DNA of 64,000 nt. Source: Chloroflexota bacterium. Its GTDB lineage: Bacteria; Chloroflexota; Anaerolineae; J036; Brachytrichaceae. The notes below the pieces were generated by a model, which saw only the letters and a list, made by a program, of their open reading frames with translations, did no database searches and was not told the DNA's origin. The position numbers and the translations under genes are program-made. How positions within the stretch are numbered: position 1 is the first letter of the stretch; each line of letters opens with the position of its first letter. This document shows, in pieces, positions 44,837 through 53,428 of the stretch. Location: the NCBI GenBank assembly GCA_025354985.1, contig JANXLU010000005.1:1-64000 (forward strand), written 5' to 3'.

Positions 44837-46221
44837 AGTTCAAAGCCCTGGCCCTTCGCCGGGATCGTTACATCTTTTATGCCAAGGTCATGAAATCCTT
44901 CGGCCAATGCAGTTGCTGCATCCATTTCTGCATGCACAATAAATACCTTGCGCAGATTCTTAACCTGCGGCGTTACCCATTTCAGCAAATCATTGCGGTC
45001 TGCGTGTCCTGAAAAGCCGTTCAGTTGCCGCACCTCGGCACGAACCTGAAACTCATCTCCCAAAATACGCACCGTGGGCACCTTGTCAATTAGCCTGCGG
45101 CCAAGCGTATTTGGAGCCTGAAAACTAACAAGCAACACCATGTTTTTCGGGTCGCTTATGACATTTCGCAAGTGATGCAGCACGCGACCAGCCTCGCACA
45201 TCCCACTGGCGCTGATGATCACGCACGGGCCGTGAACGTCATTTAGAGCCTTGCTCTCGTCCACCGTACGCACATATTTCAGGCGACTAAACCCAAATGC
45301 ATTCCCATCGGGATCATTATGGAGCAAAGCATTGGTTTCGGTATCAAAACATTCGGGATGCGCACGAAACACCTCAGTGACGTTAACCGCCAATGGGCTG
45401 TCAACATACACCGGAACGTTTGGCAGGGCTCCACGCTGTACGAGTTCGTTTAGAAAATATACAACCTCCTGTGTGCGCCCTACGGCAAACGCCGGTATGA
45501 CAATCTTGCCACCTCGGCGGACGGTATCCTGGATGGCCGTGAGCAGGGCCGGCGCCGCGGTTTCGATTGGTTCATGAAGTCGGTTGCCATAGGTGCCTTC
45601 AATCACCAGAACTTCGGCATCCGGCATCGGCGCGGGATCACGCAAAATAGGCAGACCGACCCGCCCCAAGTCCCCGCTAAAGCACATTCGAACGGTGCGT
45701 CCACCTTCGCTTAGTTCAAGCAATTCATGGGCCGAGCCAAGCATGTGCCCGGCCTCGGAAAACGTCGCGCGGACGCTTGACGTTACTGCAAACGGCCGGT
45801 CAAAATCGCGGTTGGAAAATTGGTTAAGGGACCGGGTCGCTTCCATCTGCGTGTATATGGGCAGGACAGTTGGCCTGGCGCCCCGCTTGTTCATAAAGGC
45901 CGCGTCGCTCTCTTGAATATGAGCGCTGTCCAACAGCATATTTTTGCACAAGTCACTGGTTGCGCTCGTGGCAAATATGCGTCCACCAAAGCCGCTCTTG
46001 ACCAAATTTGGAATATTACCGGTATGGTCAATGTGACCGTGGCTCAGCACCATGGCCTCGATCCGATCGGCCGAAAACGGCAGGACTCTGTTAATTGAAT
46101 CGGCATCGGAACGCCTGCCTTGAAACAGCCCGCAGTCGAGCAATACCTGGCTTCCGCCCACCTCCAACAAATGCTGTGAACCCGTGACGGTTTGCGCGGC
46201 GCCCCAGAACGATATGTGCAT
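44833..46221 (-). CDS. MBL-fold beta-CASP RNA exonuclease (CPSF73-like)
   Basis: A 462-residue metallo-beta-lactamase/beta-CASP nuclease. Metal ligands: SHGHIDHTG near 60-68, SEAGHMLGSAHELL near 154, FSGDLGR near 180. Beta-CASP motifs: VIEGTYGNRLH near 205, AFAVGRTQEVVYFL near 245, ISASGMCEAGRVLHHL near 340, and NGFSGHADRNDLLKW near 405. Bacterial relatives degrade or process RNA. It is monocistronic, and divergent from the DUF151 gene by 35 bases. Confidence 0.93.
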   Translation of the reverse strand: MHISFWGAAQTVTGSQHLLEVGGSQVLLDCGLFQGRRSDADSINRVLPFSADRIEAMVLSHGHIDHTGNIPNLVKSGFGGRIFATSATSDLCKNMLLDSAHIQESDAAFMNKRGARPTVLPIYTQMEATRSLNQFSNRDFDRPFAVTSSVRATFSEAGHMLGSAHELLELSEGGRTVRMCFSGDLGRVGLPILRDPAPMPDAEVLVIEGTYGNRLHEPIETAAPALLTAIQDTVRRGGKIVIPAFAVGRTQEVVYFLNELVQRGALPNVPVYVDSPLAVNVTEVFRAHPECFDTETNALLHNDPDGNAFGFSRLKYVRTVDESKALNDVHGPCVIISASGMCEAGRVLHHLRNVISDPKNMVLLVSFQAPNTLGRRLIDKVPTVRILGDEFQVRAEVRQLNGFSGHADRNDLLKWVTPQVKNLRKVFIVHAEMDAATALAEGFHDLGIKDVTIPAKGQGFEL

Positions 46222-46256
46222 GTCGTGAGTATAATCTTTTAAAGGCCCACAACTCT

Positions 46257-46754
46257 ATGGTCGAAGTAAAAGTTGAAAATATCCGCGTGAGTTTGATGTC
46301 ACAGCAACATGTTGTGATACTCAAGGACTTGGATAGCAACCGTTATCTGGCGGTGTGGATTGGACGCTATGAAGCGGAGGCCATCCGTCTTGCGCTCGAT
46401 GGCGAGACACCACCGCGCCCACTAACCCACGATCTGGCGCTAAAAATGGTGACTGACCTCGGAGCAAAGGTAAGCCGCGTGATTATTAGCGATATCTATC
46501 AGGATACGTTTTATGCGCGCGTTGAGCTAATTGGATCGGATGGCAAAAAGCTTTCGATTGATTCGCGCTCGTCCGATGCGGTTGCCGTGGCTGTTCGCGC
46601 CAAATGCGCCATTTTTGTTGATGACGATGTCATGACCAAGGCGTCAGTGCTTCCGGATGAAACCGATGAAACGGGCGAGGAAGAGGACTTGGGCGCGTTC
46701 GGTGACTTTATCGGTTCGATAGACACGGATGACCTCGACAAGGACGCGGGTTAG
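46257..46754 (+). CDS. Bifunctional nuclease family (DUF151) protein
   Basis: A 165-residue DUF151/BFN protein. The family core is visible as VVILKDLDSNRYLAVWIGRYEAEAI in residues 19-43, PRPLTHDLALKMV near 53, and LSIDSRSSDAVAVAVRAKCAIFV near 96. Plant and actinobacterial members have been reported to act on DNA and RNA; function in this group is unclear. The last 40 residues are very acidic (DETDETGEEEDLG). It lies 25 bases before a glycosyltransferase gene. Confidence 0.9.
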   Translation: MVEVKVENIRVSLMSQQHVVILKDLDSNRYLAVWIGRYEAEAIRLALDGETPPRPLTHDLALKMVTDLGAKVSRVIISDIYQDTFYARVELIGSDGKKLSIDSRSSDAVAVAVRAKCAIFVDDDVMTKASVLPDETDETGEEEDLGAFGDFIGSIDTDDLDKDAG

Positions 46755-46779
46755 GCGTTTGCGCCAACCTTGACGCGCC

Positions 46780-48225
46780 GTGCTCGTATTTATTCATACG
46801 ATCGCGTCCATCGCGCTTGCGATCTACGCCGCACATGAAGGCGCACTACTTCTGCTCTTTCTTCGTTATCGGCTGCGGCAAACCACGATAGCCCCGAGCA
46901 CATTGGAAGGCGTGTATCTTCCGGCAGTCACGGTCCAAATCCCACTATTCAATGAAGGAGAGGTAACGCGGCGCGTCATAGCGGCAGTATGTTCGTTGTC
47001 CTATCCGGCTTCCTTGCTTCAAGTCCAGGTTCTAGATGACTCCACCGATTGCACCAAGGACGTTGCATGTGCCGAAGTCAGCCGGTTTCGATCCCAGGGG
47101 ATCGACGTAACGCACATACATCGCGCCCAACGCACGGGATTCAAGGCGGGCGCCATGAGAAACGGCCTCCATAGTGCCACTGGCGAATTCATTGGCGTGT
47201 TTGATGCAGATTTTGCACCGGCCCCCGACTGGTTGCTACGCGCGCTTCCATACTTTAAATGCGATACGCTTCCGTCACCTACCGGACGCCACTGCGAAAT
47301 TGGCTTTGTGCAGACGTGTTGGGATTTTTCGAATCGTCAGGCCAGTGCCATCACGCGTGCAGAGTCCATGATGTTGGATATGCATTTCAAGATCGAGCAA
47401 CCGGCGCGAAGTGCATCCGGGTTGCTCATGAACTTCAACGGTTCGGGTGGACTGTGGCGGCGCGCATGCATCGACAGCTCGGGAGGCTGGCAGACCGACA
47501 CGCTTGCGGAAGATCTCGACTTAAGCTATCGCTCGCTGCTAATGGGTTGGCGGGCATGCTATGTCACGGCGATACCAGCGCCGGGAGAAGTCGTACCAAA
47601 TTTTTCGGCGTTCAAATCTCAACAGCGCCGTTGGTCACGTGGCAGTGCCCAGAACTTTAAAAAGCTGGCCGGACGCGTGCTGCAGGCTCCAATTCCGCCA
47701 CTCAAGCGGATTGCAGGATTGCTGCACCTGAGTGGATATCTGATACATGCATTCCTTTTGATCCTGACCATTACCGTGCCTCTGACGGCACTCCTACCAA
47801 CCGGCAGCATTCCCTGGTGGCTCGGAATTTTCTCCCTCAGTGGCGCGCTTCCCATGATCACCATGTTTGCCGCCCATGCCGAACGGCGACGCTCGCTTTC
47901 CAGTTTCCTAGCCGACGTTCCCATGGCAATCATGATTGGCGTAGGGATGTCTGTGAGCAACACAGTAGGTTGGCTTGAAGGGCTGATTAGCAGATCAACC
48001 GGTGAGTGGATTCAATCGCCCAAAGGGCAGACGTTGGACAGACGCGACTCCACCCCGGCTTTGACCGTGGACCCTTTAATCTTGATCGAGCTTGTTGTGG
48101 GTCTGTATTCCCTGGCGGCGGCGGTTTATCTTGGCAGTCTCGGCATTTGGATTTCTGCCGGCTCGTGTGCAATTTACGCATCAGGATTTTTAGGCGTGGT
48201 TGCACTGCAGGCGGCGCGTCGTTGA
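46780..48225 (+). CDS. Membrane glycosyltransferase family 2 (processive, CslA/cellulose-synthase-like)
   Basis: A 481-residue integral membrane GT2. One N-terminal span, then the GT-A domain with VQIPLFNEGEVTRRV near 52, LDDSTDCT near 86, the DxD motif FDADFAPAPDW near 144, the acceptor EDLDLSYR near 246 and QQRRWSRGSAQN near 283, which is the Q-x-x-R-W processivity motif. Four C-terminal spans follow. This layout fits a synthase that both polymerises and exports a beta-linked glucan or glucomannan. The GTG start is chosen because no ATG precedes the first span. A Clp-type ATPase follows 13 bases later. Confidence 0.88.
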   Translation: MLVFIHTIASIALAIYAAHEGALLLLFLRYRLRQTTIAPSTLEGVYLPAVTVQIPLFNEGEVTRRVIAAVCSLSYPASLLQVQVLDDSTDCTKDVACAEVSRFRSQGIDVTHIHRAQRTGFKAGAMRNGLHSATGEFIGVFDADFAPAPDWLLRALPYFKCDTLPSPTGRHCEIGFVQTCWDFSNRQASAITRAESMMLDMHFKIEQPARSASGLLMNFNGSGGLWRRACIDSSGGWQTDTLAEDLDLSYRSLLMGWRACYVTAIPAPGEVVPNFSAFKSQQRRWSRGSAQNFKKLAGRVLQAPIPPLKRIAGLLHLSGYLIHAFLLILTITVPLTALLPTGSIPWWLGIFSLSGALPMITMFAAHAERRRSLSSFLADVPMAIMIGVGMSVSNTVGWLEGLISRSTGEWIQSPKGQTLDRRDSTPALTVDPLILIELVVGLYSLAAAVYLGSLGIWISAGSCAIYASGFLGVVALQAARR

Positions 48226-48238
48226 TAATTAGACGCAC

Positions 48239-50476
48239 ATGGCTTCACTTAACCAAGATCTGCTTGATGGCAACACGCGCACATCCCTAAGCAGAGCGGC
48301 GGACATCATGCGCTCGTTCGCCAAGGGCGTACTGATGCCTGAAGCAACGTTACTTGCGTTATTGCGCATGCCCGACAGCACGGCTTACCGAGCCCTGACG
48401 AGACTGAGTGTAAGCAGTGCCTTCGCACTTCGATCACTTGAAAACGAAGTGGAAACCCAACTGCGTTCGCGTATCGGACGCGGTGCAAACTTTACCTTTC
48501 TCACCGATGCCAACGTGCCCGTCGAACTTACTGACGAGATGCTGATTGTTCTCGATGAAGCCCGTTCTATCGCGATGGCAAGTGGCGAGATTTATATCGG
48601 CACGGAAGATTTACTAGGGGCGATGGCCCAACCCGGCGTTAGCACAGCGGGGCTGCTTCAGAAGCGCGGTGTTACGCCGGCGACCATCTCGGCACTTGTT
48701 ACAGATGGGCGGGTTAGCAAGCGCACCACACTTGCCAATTGGGTCGCCCAAGCGCAGCGTGGTCAACTACCACCACTTTTTCCGCGCGAAGCCCTTCTGC
48801 GCGAGCTTCTTTCCATCCTAAGCCTGTCGGCTGACCGACATATATTTCTTGTCGGTTCACCCGGATGCGGGCGCCGAAGCCTGGCCCAATCTCTGGCCTT
48901 GATGCTCGTAAATGGTGCAGGATCAAGTCAAACAGCCGGTATGCCAGGATCCGGCTCGGTAACAGGTCTAAAGCCACCCGCATTGACCGCCATCATTGAA
49001 GTTAGTGACATTGCATGGTTGGATAACCCAACTTCCGCTCTGCAGGTTGGGCTGCGCCAGGCTCAGGGAGGTGTTCTATTCGTAAGCAACATTCATCGCT
49101 TTTTTGCACGGGATCCGCGCCTGGACGCGGCCAGCAAGGAGCTTCTCAAGCTGTTTGCAGATGACGCGTCGGGCGTCATCGTGATCGGCACCACCACGGA
49201 TCAAGACTATACGGAACGTATCAAGGATAACGCGATCCTATCGCAGCATTCACATACCTTGCGGGTGCCGGCGGCGTCTACTGATGAGTGCGTCAAGATG
49301 CTTACTGCCCTGCGCGCGCAGTTTGAACGGGACTATGACGTGCATGTTGATGACAGCGCCATCAAGTCCGCAGCAACGCTCGCGGGTCGGTTTATTGGAG
49401 ATTCACCTCTGCCTGGCTCCGCCACTGCCGTATTGAACCGCGCATGCGCCGTGGCACGTGGATCAACCCTGCCCGCCGCCGCAAGGACGGTAATCGACAG
49501 CGATGACGTTACCCTGGCGATTTCAATCATGACCGGCATACCCGCGTCCAAGCTGGGTAGCGACGAGCGCACAAAGTATGCTGCAATGACTCAAACCCTT
49601 GAAAAGCGCATAATCGGCCAGGACGATGCCGTAATCGCCCTCAGCCGAGCAGTAAAGGCTGCCCGCATCGGGCTTAAGGATCCAAAGCGACCGATTGGCT
49701 CATTTCTCTTTCTTGGCCCAAGTGGCACTGGTAAAACTGAAACTGCCCGTGCTTTGGCCGAGTTTATGTTTGGCAGCGAGGATCAGCTGATTGCGCTCGA
49801 CATGACCGAGTATCAGAAGGATGACACCATTAACCGGCTTATTGGTTCACCACCTGGCTATATAGGATCTGAAAGTGGCGGGCAGCTTACCGAAAAGGTG
49901 CTGAAAACACCGTATGCAGTCGTGCTCTTCGATGAGGTTGAAAAAGCCCATCCGAGAATCCTGGACATATTGCTCCAGATTATGGAAGAAGGCCGCCTAA
50001 CCGATGGCAAAGGACGGGTCGCAAACTTCTCCGAGACCGTCGTATTGCTGACCAGCAACCTGGGGGCGCAATTCCTAAACGATCCATCACTTGGCTCAAG
50101 CGCTGCGGAGATGGCAATGGGTGAGGTGCGGGGCTTTTTTCGACCCGAATTTCTAAATCGGCTGGACGACATCATCATGTTCAAGCCGCTCGGTCCGGAC
50201 TCGCTCGCGACCATCTTGAATCTTATGATTCAAATGGAATCGAAAATGGCTGCGGACCGGGGAATCACCATGGACGTTACCCCTGCGGCGCGAGCTTGGA
50301 TGCTGAGCCAAAACGAACATCCGGAGTGGGGAGCCCGGCCGCTGAGAAGGATTCTGCAGCGCAATGTGCGCGACCGACTTGCCGACTTCCTGCTTACCCA
50401 GGAAGCACCGCCACCCCGAATTTCCGTGGATGCAAATAAGGCCGGCAGTGCGCTTGAATTTAAGGTCCTATCATAA
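48239..50476 (+). CDS. Clp-type AAA+ ATPase with degenerate D1 and no middle domain
   Basis: A 745-residue double-AAA+ protein related to ClpA/ClpC. The N domain (1-160) is divergent. In the first AAA+ module the Walker A reads GSPGCGRRS (206-214), with Arg for Lys, and the Walker B LFVSNIH (280-286) has lost both acidic residues, so this module cannot hydrolyse ATP. The second module is intact: GPSGTGKT at 493-500, VVLFDEVEKAHP near 561, sensor TSNLGAQF and GARPLRR. The UVR or coiled-coil middle domain is missing, and the ClpP-docking LGF loop seen in ClpC is absent (LNDPSLGSS). An unfoldase that does not use ClpP is likely. Confidence 0.88.
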   Translation: MASLNQDLLDGNTRTSLSRAADIMRSFAKGVLMPEATLLALLRMPDSTAYRALTRLSVSSAFALRSLENEVETQLRSRIGRGANFTFLTDANVPVELTDEMLIVLDEARSIAMASGEIYIGTEDLLGAMAQPGVSTAGLLQKRGVTPATISALVTDGRVSKRTTLANWVAQAQRGQLPPLFPREALLRELLSILSLSADRHIFLVGSPGCGRRSLAQSLALMLVNGAGSSQTAGMPGSGSVTGLKPPALTAIIEVSDIAWLDNPTSALQVGLRQAQGGVLFVSNIHRFFARDPRLDAASKELLKLFADDASGVIVIGTTTDQDYTERIKDNAILSQHSHTLRVPAASTDECVKMLTALRAQFERDYDVHVDDSAIKSAATLAGRFIGDSPLPGSATAVLNRACAVARGSTLPAAARTVIDSDDVTLAISIMTGIPASKLGSDERTKYAAMTQTLEKRIIGQDDAVIALSRAVKAARIGLKDPKRPIGSFLFLGPSGTGKTETARALAEFMFGSEDQLIALDMTEYQKDDTINRLIGSPPGYIGSESGGQLTEKVLKTPYAVVLFDEVEKAHPRILDILLQIMEEGRLTDGKGRVANFSETVVLLTSNLGAQFLNDPSLGSSAAEMAMGEVRGFFRPEFLNRLDDIIMFKPLGPDSLATILNLMIQMESKMAADRGITMDVTPAARAWMLSQNEHPEWGARPLRRILQRNVRDRLADFLLTQEAPPPRISVDANKAGSALEFKVLS

Positions 50477-50512
50477 ATCGATCGTCTGGGGCTAATGTCA
50501 CCACTGAAGGCG

Positions 50513-50875
50513 CTACGCACATGTGGCCGGCGACTGTATCCATTTGCCGGCTTGCAAAACATAGCACGTGCAATAGTCGGCAGTGTGCTCAATCCGCAAA
50601 CCGCCACGCAATCTTAGAAAGTAAAAATTGTTGCGTACACACGTATTTGCCGGGGATGCAGCGCCCGGTGAATCAACAACCGGCGTCGTGTATGCAACTC
50701 CAAAATTACGATTGTCCTTGACCATCCATAATCTGGCCTCGCGCGTTGGGTCGCCGGCACCCATCGTAATTCCGTCGGAAAAGGCAAGAAATGTGAGCAA
50801 TCCCATGATCAGTGGCGTGGCAATCGCCGCAAACGATAGGACACCAATCATTACGCGCTCAACCCACAGCCGCAT
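50513..50875 (-). CDS. Small exported or membrane-anchored protein of unknown function
   Basis: A 120-residue protein with a single N-terminal hydrophobic segment (about 9-31), a possible signal anchor, followed by a polar domain with four cysteines (TCVRNN, YCTCYV, and a final ATCA). The cysteines suggest disulfides outside the cell. No family is recognised. ATG 50873-50875 is chosen because an upstream extension of the frame runs through tRNA-Leu and cannot be coding. It converges on the Clp-type gene with 36 bases between. Confidence 0.6.
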   Translation of the reverse strand: MRLWVERVMIGVLSFAAIATPLIMGLLTFLAFSDGITMGAGDPTREARLWMVKDNRNFGVAYTTPVVDSPGAASPANTCVRNNFYFLRLRGGLRIEHTADYCTCYVLQAGKWIQSPATCA

Positions 50876-50905
50876 AACAACAGTATATGCCACATACCTA
50901 AACGG

Positions 50906-50911
50906 TATAAT
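50906..50911 (+). promoter_or_regulatory. -10 box of tRNA-Leu promoter
   Basis: TATAAT lies 16 bases before the mature 5' end of tRNA-Leu, the same spacing as at tRNA-Ser. No clear -35 element is visible. Confidence 0.55.
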
Positions 50912-50927
50912 TCCGTGCTTACTTTTC

Positions 50928-51009
50928 GGGGATGTGTCGAAATTGGCAGACGAGCATGACTTAGGATCATGTGCCGCAAGGCGTGCGGGTTCAAGTCCCA
51001 CCATCCCCA
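50928..51009 (+). tRNA. tRNA-Leu (anticodon UAG)
   Basis: The acceptor stem GGGGATG (50928-50934) pairs with CATCCCC (51002-51008), followed by discriminator A. The anticodon stem CATGA/TCATG encloses CTTAGGA, giving anticodon TAG for CUN leucine codons. A short variable arm (TGCCGCAAGGCG) is present. The T stem GCGGG/CCCAC has one C-A mismatch (50986 with 51000). CCA is not encoded. Confidence 0.93.
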
Positions 51010-51013
51010 TCAC

Positions 51014-51058
51014 GTCAACAACAACCTGCCGCGCCGTGCGCGGCAGGTTGTTGTTGAC
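51014..51058. terminator. Long perfect hairpin after tRNA-Leu
   Basis: 51014-51034 is perfectly complementary to 51038-51058, a 21-bp stem with a three-base CGT loop. It starts four bases after the tRNA and ends 25 bases before tig. There is no U tract, as with the hairpin after tRNA-Cys. It probably terminates or processes the tRNA transcript and separates it from tig. Confidence 0.65.
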
Positions 51059-51083
51059 TACGCAATAAAGCAATTTTCTGATT

Positions 51084-52442
51084 ATGAACGTTACAAGCGA
51101 ACTACTGGAATCACATGAAGCACGTCTAACCATCGATGTACAGCCCGCCGAACTCGCTGCCGCTCAGCGCGTGGTGACGGCCACCATATCCAAGGACTTT
51201 AAATTTCCGGGCTTTCGGCCGGGAAAAGTGCCCATGAGTATGGTGGTGCAGGCAGTGGGCGCCGAAGCATTTAACCGCGAAGTGGCGGACGAACTCGCAA
51301 AAAAGCTGTATCCACAAGCCGTTGATCAGTCCGAGATAAACCCGTACGGACCCGGTTCACTCGAGGAGCTCAAACTTGATCCTCCCCAATTGATTGCCCG
51401 TGTGCCACTGATGCCGGTGGTTGATTTGAAAGATTACAAAACTATTCGCCTACCCTACGAGGAGCCTGTGGTTACAGCCGATGAAATCCAGGCTCAGTTG
51501 GAAAGCATTCAATCTGAAAATGCCATTGTGCGGGCTGCTGAACGCCCGGCACTGCCGGGCGACTTTGTCGAAGGCAAAGTGGTCGCGTACAACGAAGACA
51601 ATGAGGCTCTTTTTGACCTTGAGGAAAAGGAATTTGTCCTCGACCCAGAAATGGAAGAAGCCATGCATCTACCCGGTTTGCTCGCGCACATCGTGGGCAT
51701 GTCCGCAGGAGAGTCCAAGACCATGCCGATGATTGTGGGTGAAACAGAAGAGGACGAAAACCTGCGCGGCAAGGAAGTTCGGGTAGAAATGTCCGTGGAC
51801 CGGGTGAACACGCGCGAGCTGCCCGCTATTGACGATGCATTGGCGCAGACCGTTGGCACCTATCAGTCGCTTGACGAGCTCAAGCAGCGCATTTCAAGCC
51901 AATTGCACGACTATAAGCGCACCCAGTCACTCAAGGCATATGGCGACCAGGCCATTGCGGCATTTGGCAGCTTAAGCAGCATAACGCTTCCTCCGGGATA
52001 CATGGATGACCGGTTGGGCGAATCAATTACCGAGTTGAAAGAGCGGGTGAAGCGCGAGGACAAAATTGATTTCTCGGATTGGCTAAAACTCAACGGACTT
52101 ACAGATGAGACCATGCGCGAGGAGATGCGCAAAACCGTTGAACCGCAGGCGATGACCAACCTCGTATTGGGTGGCGTGCGAAATTCGGAAAAAATTGAAA
52201 TATCAAAAGTTGAGCTTGACGCCGCGCTTGAACGCCAGGTAGAACTTGCTCAAGCCAGTGGCGTGGATTTGAAAAAGATAGTCCAGTCAAGCGGATATCA
52301 GCAGAATCTTGTCAACCGACTCATGACAGACAAAGTGGTCGCACGGATCATAGATATTGCCCAGGGCAAGGCTGTTGACCTGCCACCAAGCAACGACCCC
52401 GTGGCGGAAATTGTCCCGTCAGATGTCTCCGCCGCCGCGTAA
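51084..52442 (+). CDS. tig: Trigger factor
   Basis: Ribosome-bound chaperone and prolyl isomerase. The ribosome-docking loop is GFRPGKVP near 44-51. The PPIase-like part (about 150-240) includes GDFVEGKVVAYNED, and the C-terminal arms run from 255 to 430. It is acidic overall and 452 residues long, which is standard. It precedes clpP by 94 bases in the usual tig-clpP order, but clpX is not next. Confidence 0.95.
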   Translation: MNVTSELLESHEARLTIDVQPAELAAAQRVVTATISKDFKFPGFRPGKVPMSMVVQAVGAEAFNREVADELAKKLYPQAVDQSEINPYGPGSLEELKLDPPQLIARVPLMPVVDLKDYKTIRLPYEEPVVTADEIQAQLESIQSENAIVRAAERPALPGDFVEGKVVAYNEDNEALFDLEEKEFVLDPEMEEAMHLPGLLAHIVGMSAGESKTMPMIVGETEEDENLRGKEVRVEMSVDRVNTRELPAIDDALAQTVGTYQSLDELKQRISSQLHDYKRTQSLKAYGDQAIAAFGSLSSITLPPGYMDDRLGESITELKERVKREDKIDFSDWLKLNGLTDETMREEMRKTVEPQAMTNLVLGGVRNSEKIEISKVELDAALERQVELAQASGVDLKKIVQSSGYQQNLVNRLMTDKVVARIIDIAQGKAVDLPPSNDPVAEIVPSDVSAAA

Positions 52443-52536
52443 ATATGGTCGTAACGAATGCTTGCCGACGCTCCAATACACGTCTAACTGTGAGAGCCTA
52501 AACTGACCGGAATTCTTAGAGATAAACGAGGTAAAA

Positions 52537-53190
52537 ATGAATAATACTCAAAACGTATTGCCAATGGTCATCGAAAACGACGGTCGGGTGGAGCGCGCCT
52601 TCGATATCTATTCACTGCTTTATAAGAACCGGATCGTGTATTTGGGAACTGCCATCAACGATCAAGTAGCCAATGCAATTGTGGCCCAATTGTTGTTGCT
52701 GGATCAGCAGGATAACGAAAAAGACATTCTGCTGTATATCAATTCACCAGGTGGCCAGGTATATTCCGGACTCGCCATATATGACGCGATGCAAAGCATC
52801 AGCGCCCCTGTGAGCACGGTGGCGGTTGGCATGACCGCCAGTTTTGGCACTCTGCTGTTGCTTGCAGGTACCAAGGGCAAGCGCTATGCGCTGCCAAACG
52901 CGACCATACACATGCATCAGCCATTGGGTGGCGCACAAGGCCAGGCCAGCGACATTGAAATCCAAGCCCGCGAAGTACTGCGCCTAAAAGCGCTGCTGAA
53001 TGGCGTGTTTATGGCTCATACCAATATGTCTGAAGCCGATGTGACCAAATACACCGATCGAGATACCTATGTCACACCCCAACAGGCGCTTGAGCTTGGA
53101 ATTATTGACCGGATATCGCCAATGAACGAAGCCAAGATGAAGTCGTTGGCTCGAACGCCTGCGGGATTGTTGACCGCAAAGGTTGAATAG
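52537..53190 (+). CDS. clpP: ATP-dependent Clp protease proteolytic subunit
   Basis: A 217-residue serine peptidase that forms the tetradecameric barrel served by ClpC or ClpX. The active Ser lies in GMTASFGTLLLLAG near 107 (usual GMAASMGA), the His in IHMHQPLGG near 128, and the Asp in DRDTYVTPQQALELG near 180. NSPGGQVYSGLAIYD near 69 is typical. The ribosome binding site GAGG lies seven bases before ATG. It ends with a strong bidirectional terminator shared with the small gene on the other strand. Confidence 0.95.
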   Translation: MNNTQNVLPMVIENDGRVERAFDIYSLLYKNRIVYLGTAINDQVANAIVAQLLLLDQQDNEKDILLYINSPGGQVYSGLAIYDAMQSISAPVSTVAVGMTASFGTLLLLAGTKGKRYALPNATIHMHQPLGGAQGQASDIEIQAREVLRLKALLNGVFMAHTNMSEADVTKYTDRDTYVTPQQALELGIIDRISPMNEAKMKSLARTPAGLLTAKVE

Positions 53191-53200
53191 ACAGGCCAGC

Positions 53201-53243
53201 AAAAAAGCCCCGGACACATCATAATGTGTCCGGGGCTTTTTTT
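53201..53243. terminator. Bidirectional intrinsic terminator between clpP and the Flp-like gene
   Basis: AGCCCCGGACACAT at 53206-53219 pairs with ATGTGTCCGGGGCT at 53224-53237 around CATA. It is preceded by a run of A from 53201 and followed by seven T residues (53237-53243), so it works on both strands. Confidence 0.93.
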
Positions 53244-53244
53244 G

Positions 53245-53391
53245 TTAGGACGCGACCAGTTTGCTCAAAAACTCGGTAATCTGTGGGCCAAGCAGAACCA
53301 GGATCACCGTAAGCACCACAGCAAACAGGATGAGTATAAGTGCAAAATCTATAACGCTGCCGCGTCCATTTTCTCCGGATGGGGGTCGCAT
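53245..53391 (-). CDS. Small Flp-pilin-like protein
   Basis: A 48-residue protein with a basic/polar N-terminal stretch (RPPSGENGRG) and one long hydrophobic helix reading SVIDFALILILFAVVLTVILVLLGPQI in two halves. This resembles Flp/TadA-system pilins, whose processed helix usually begins with VEYALI. Here IDFALI replaces it. No tad secretion genes are in the window. The ATG at 53391 is 38 bases from the divergent pyrG GTG. The stop TAA is next to the shared terminator, which supports a real transcript. Another single-span protein is possible. Confidence 0.6.
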   Translation of the reverse strand: MRPPSGENGRGSVIDFALILILFAVVLTVILVLLGPQITEFLSKLVAS

Positions 53392-53428
53392 ATCTCAAAT
53401 TCTATACCCGGTGATAAGATTGAGTTCC

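Noticed and set aside
48239-50476. Identification of the second Clp protein as ClpB disaggregase
   Set aside because: ClpB needs a long coiled-coil middle domain and two active ATPase modules; both are missing.
50876-51133. N-terminal extension of the small minus-strand gene at 50513
   Set aside because: It runs through tRNA-Leu and its terminator hairpin and into tig, so it cannot be coding.
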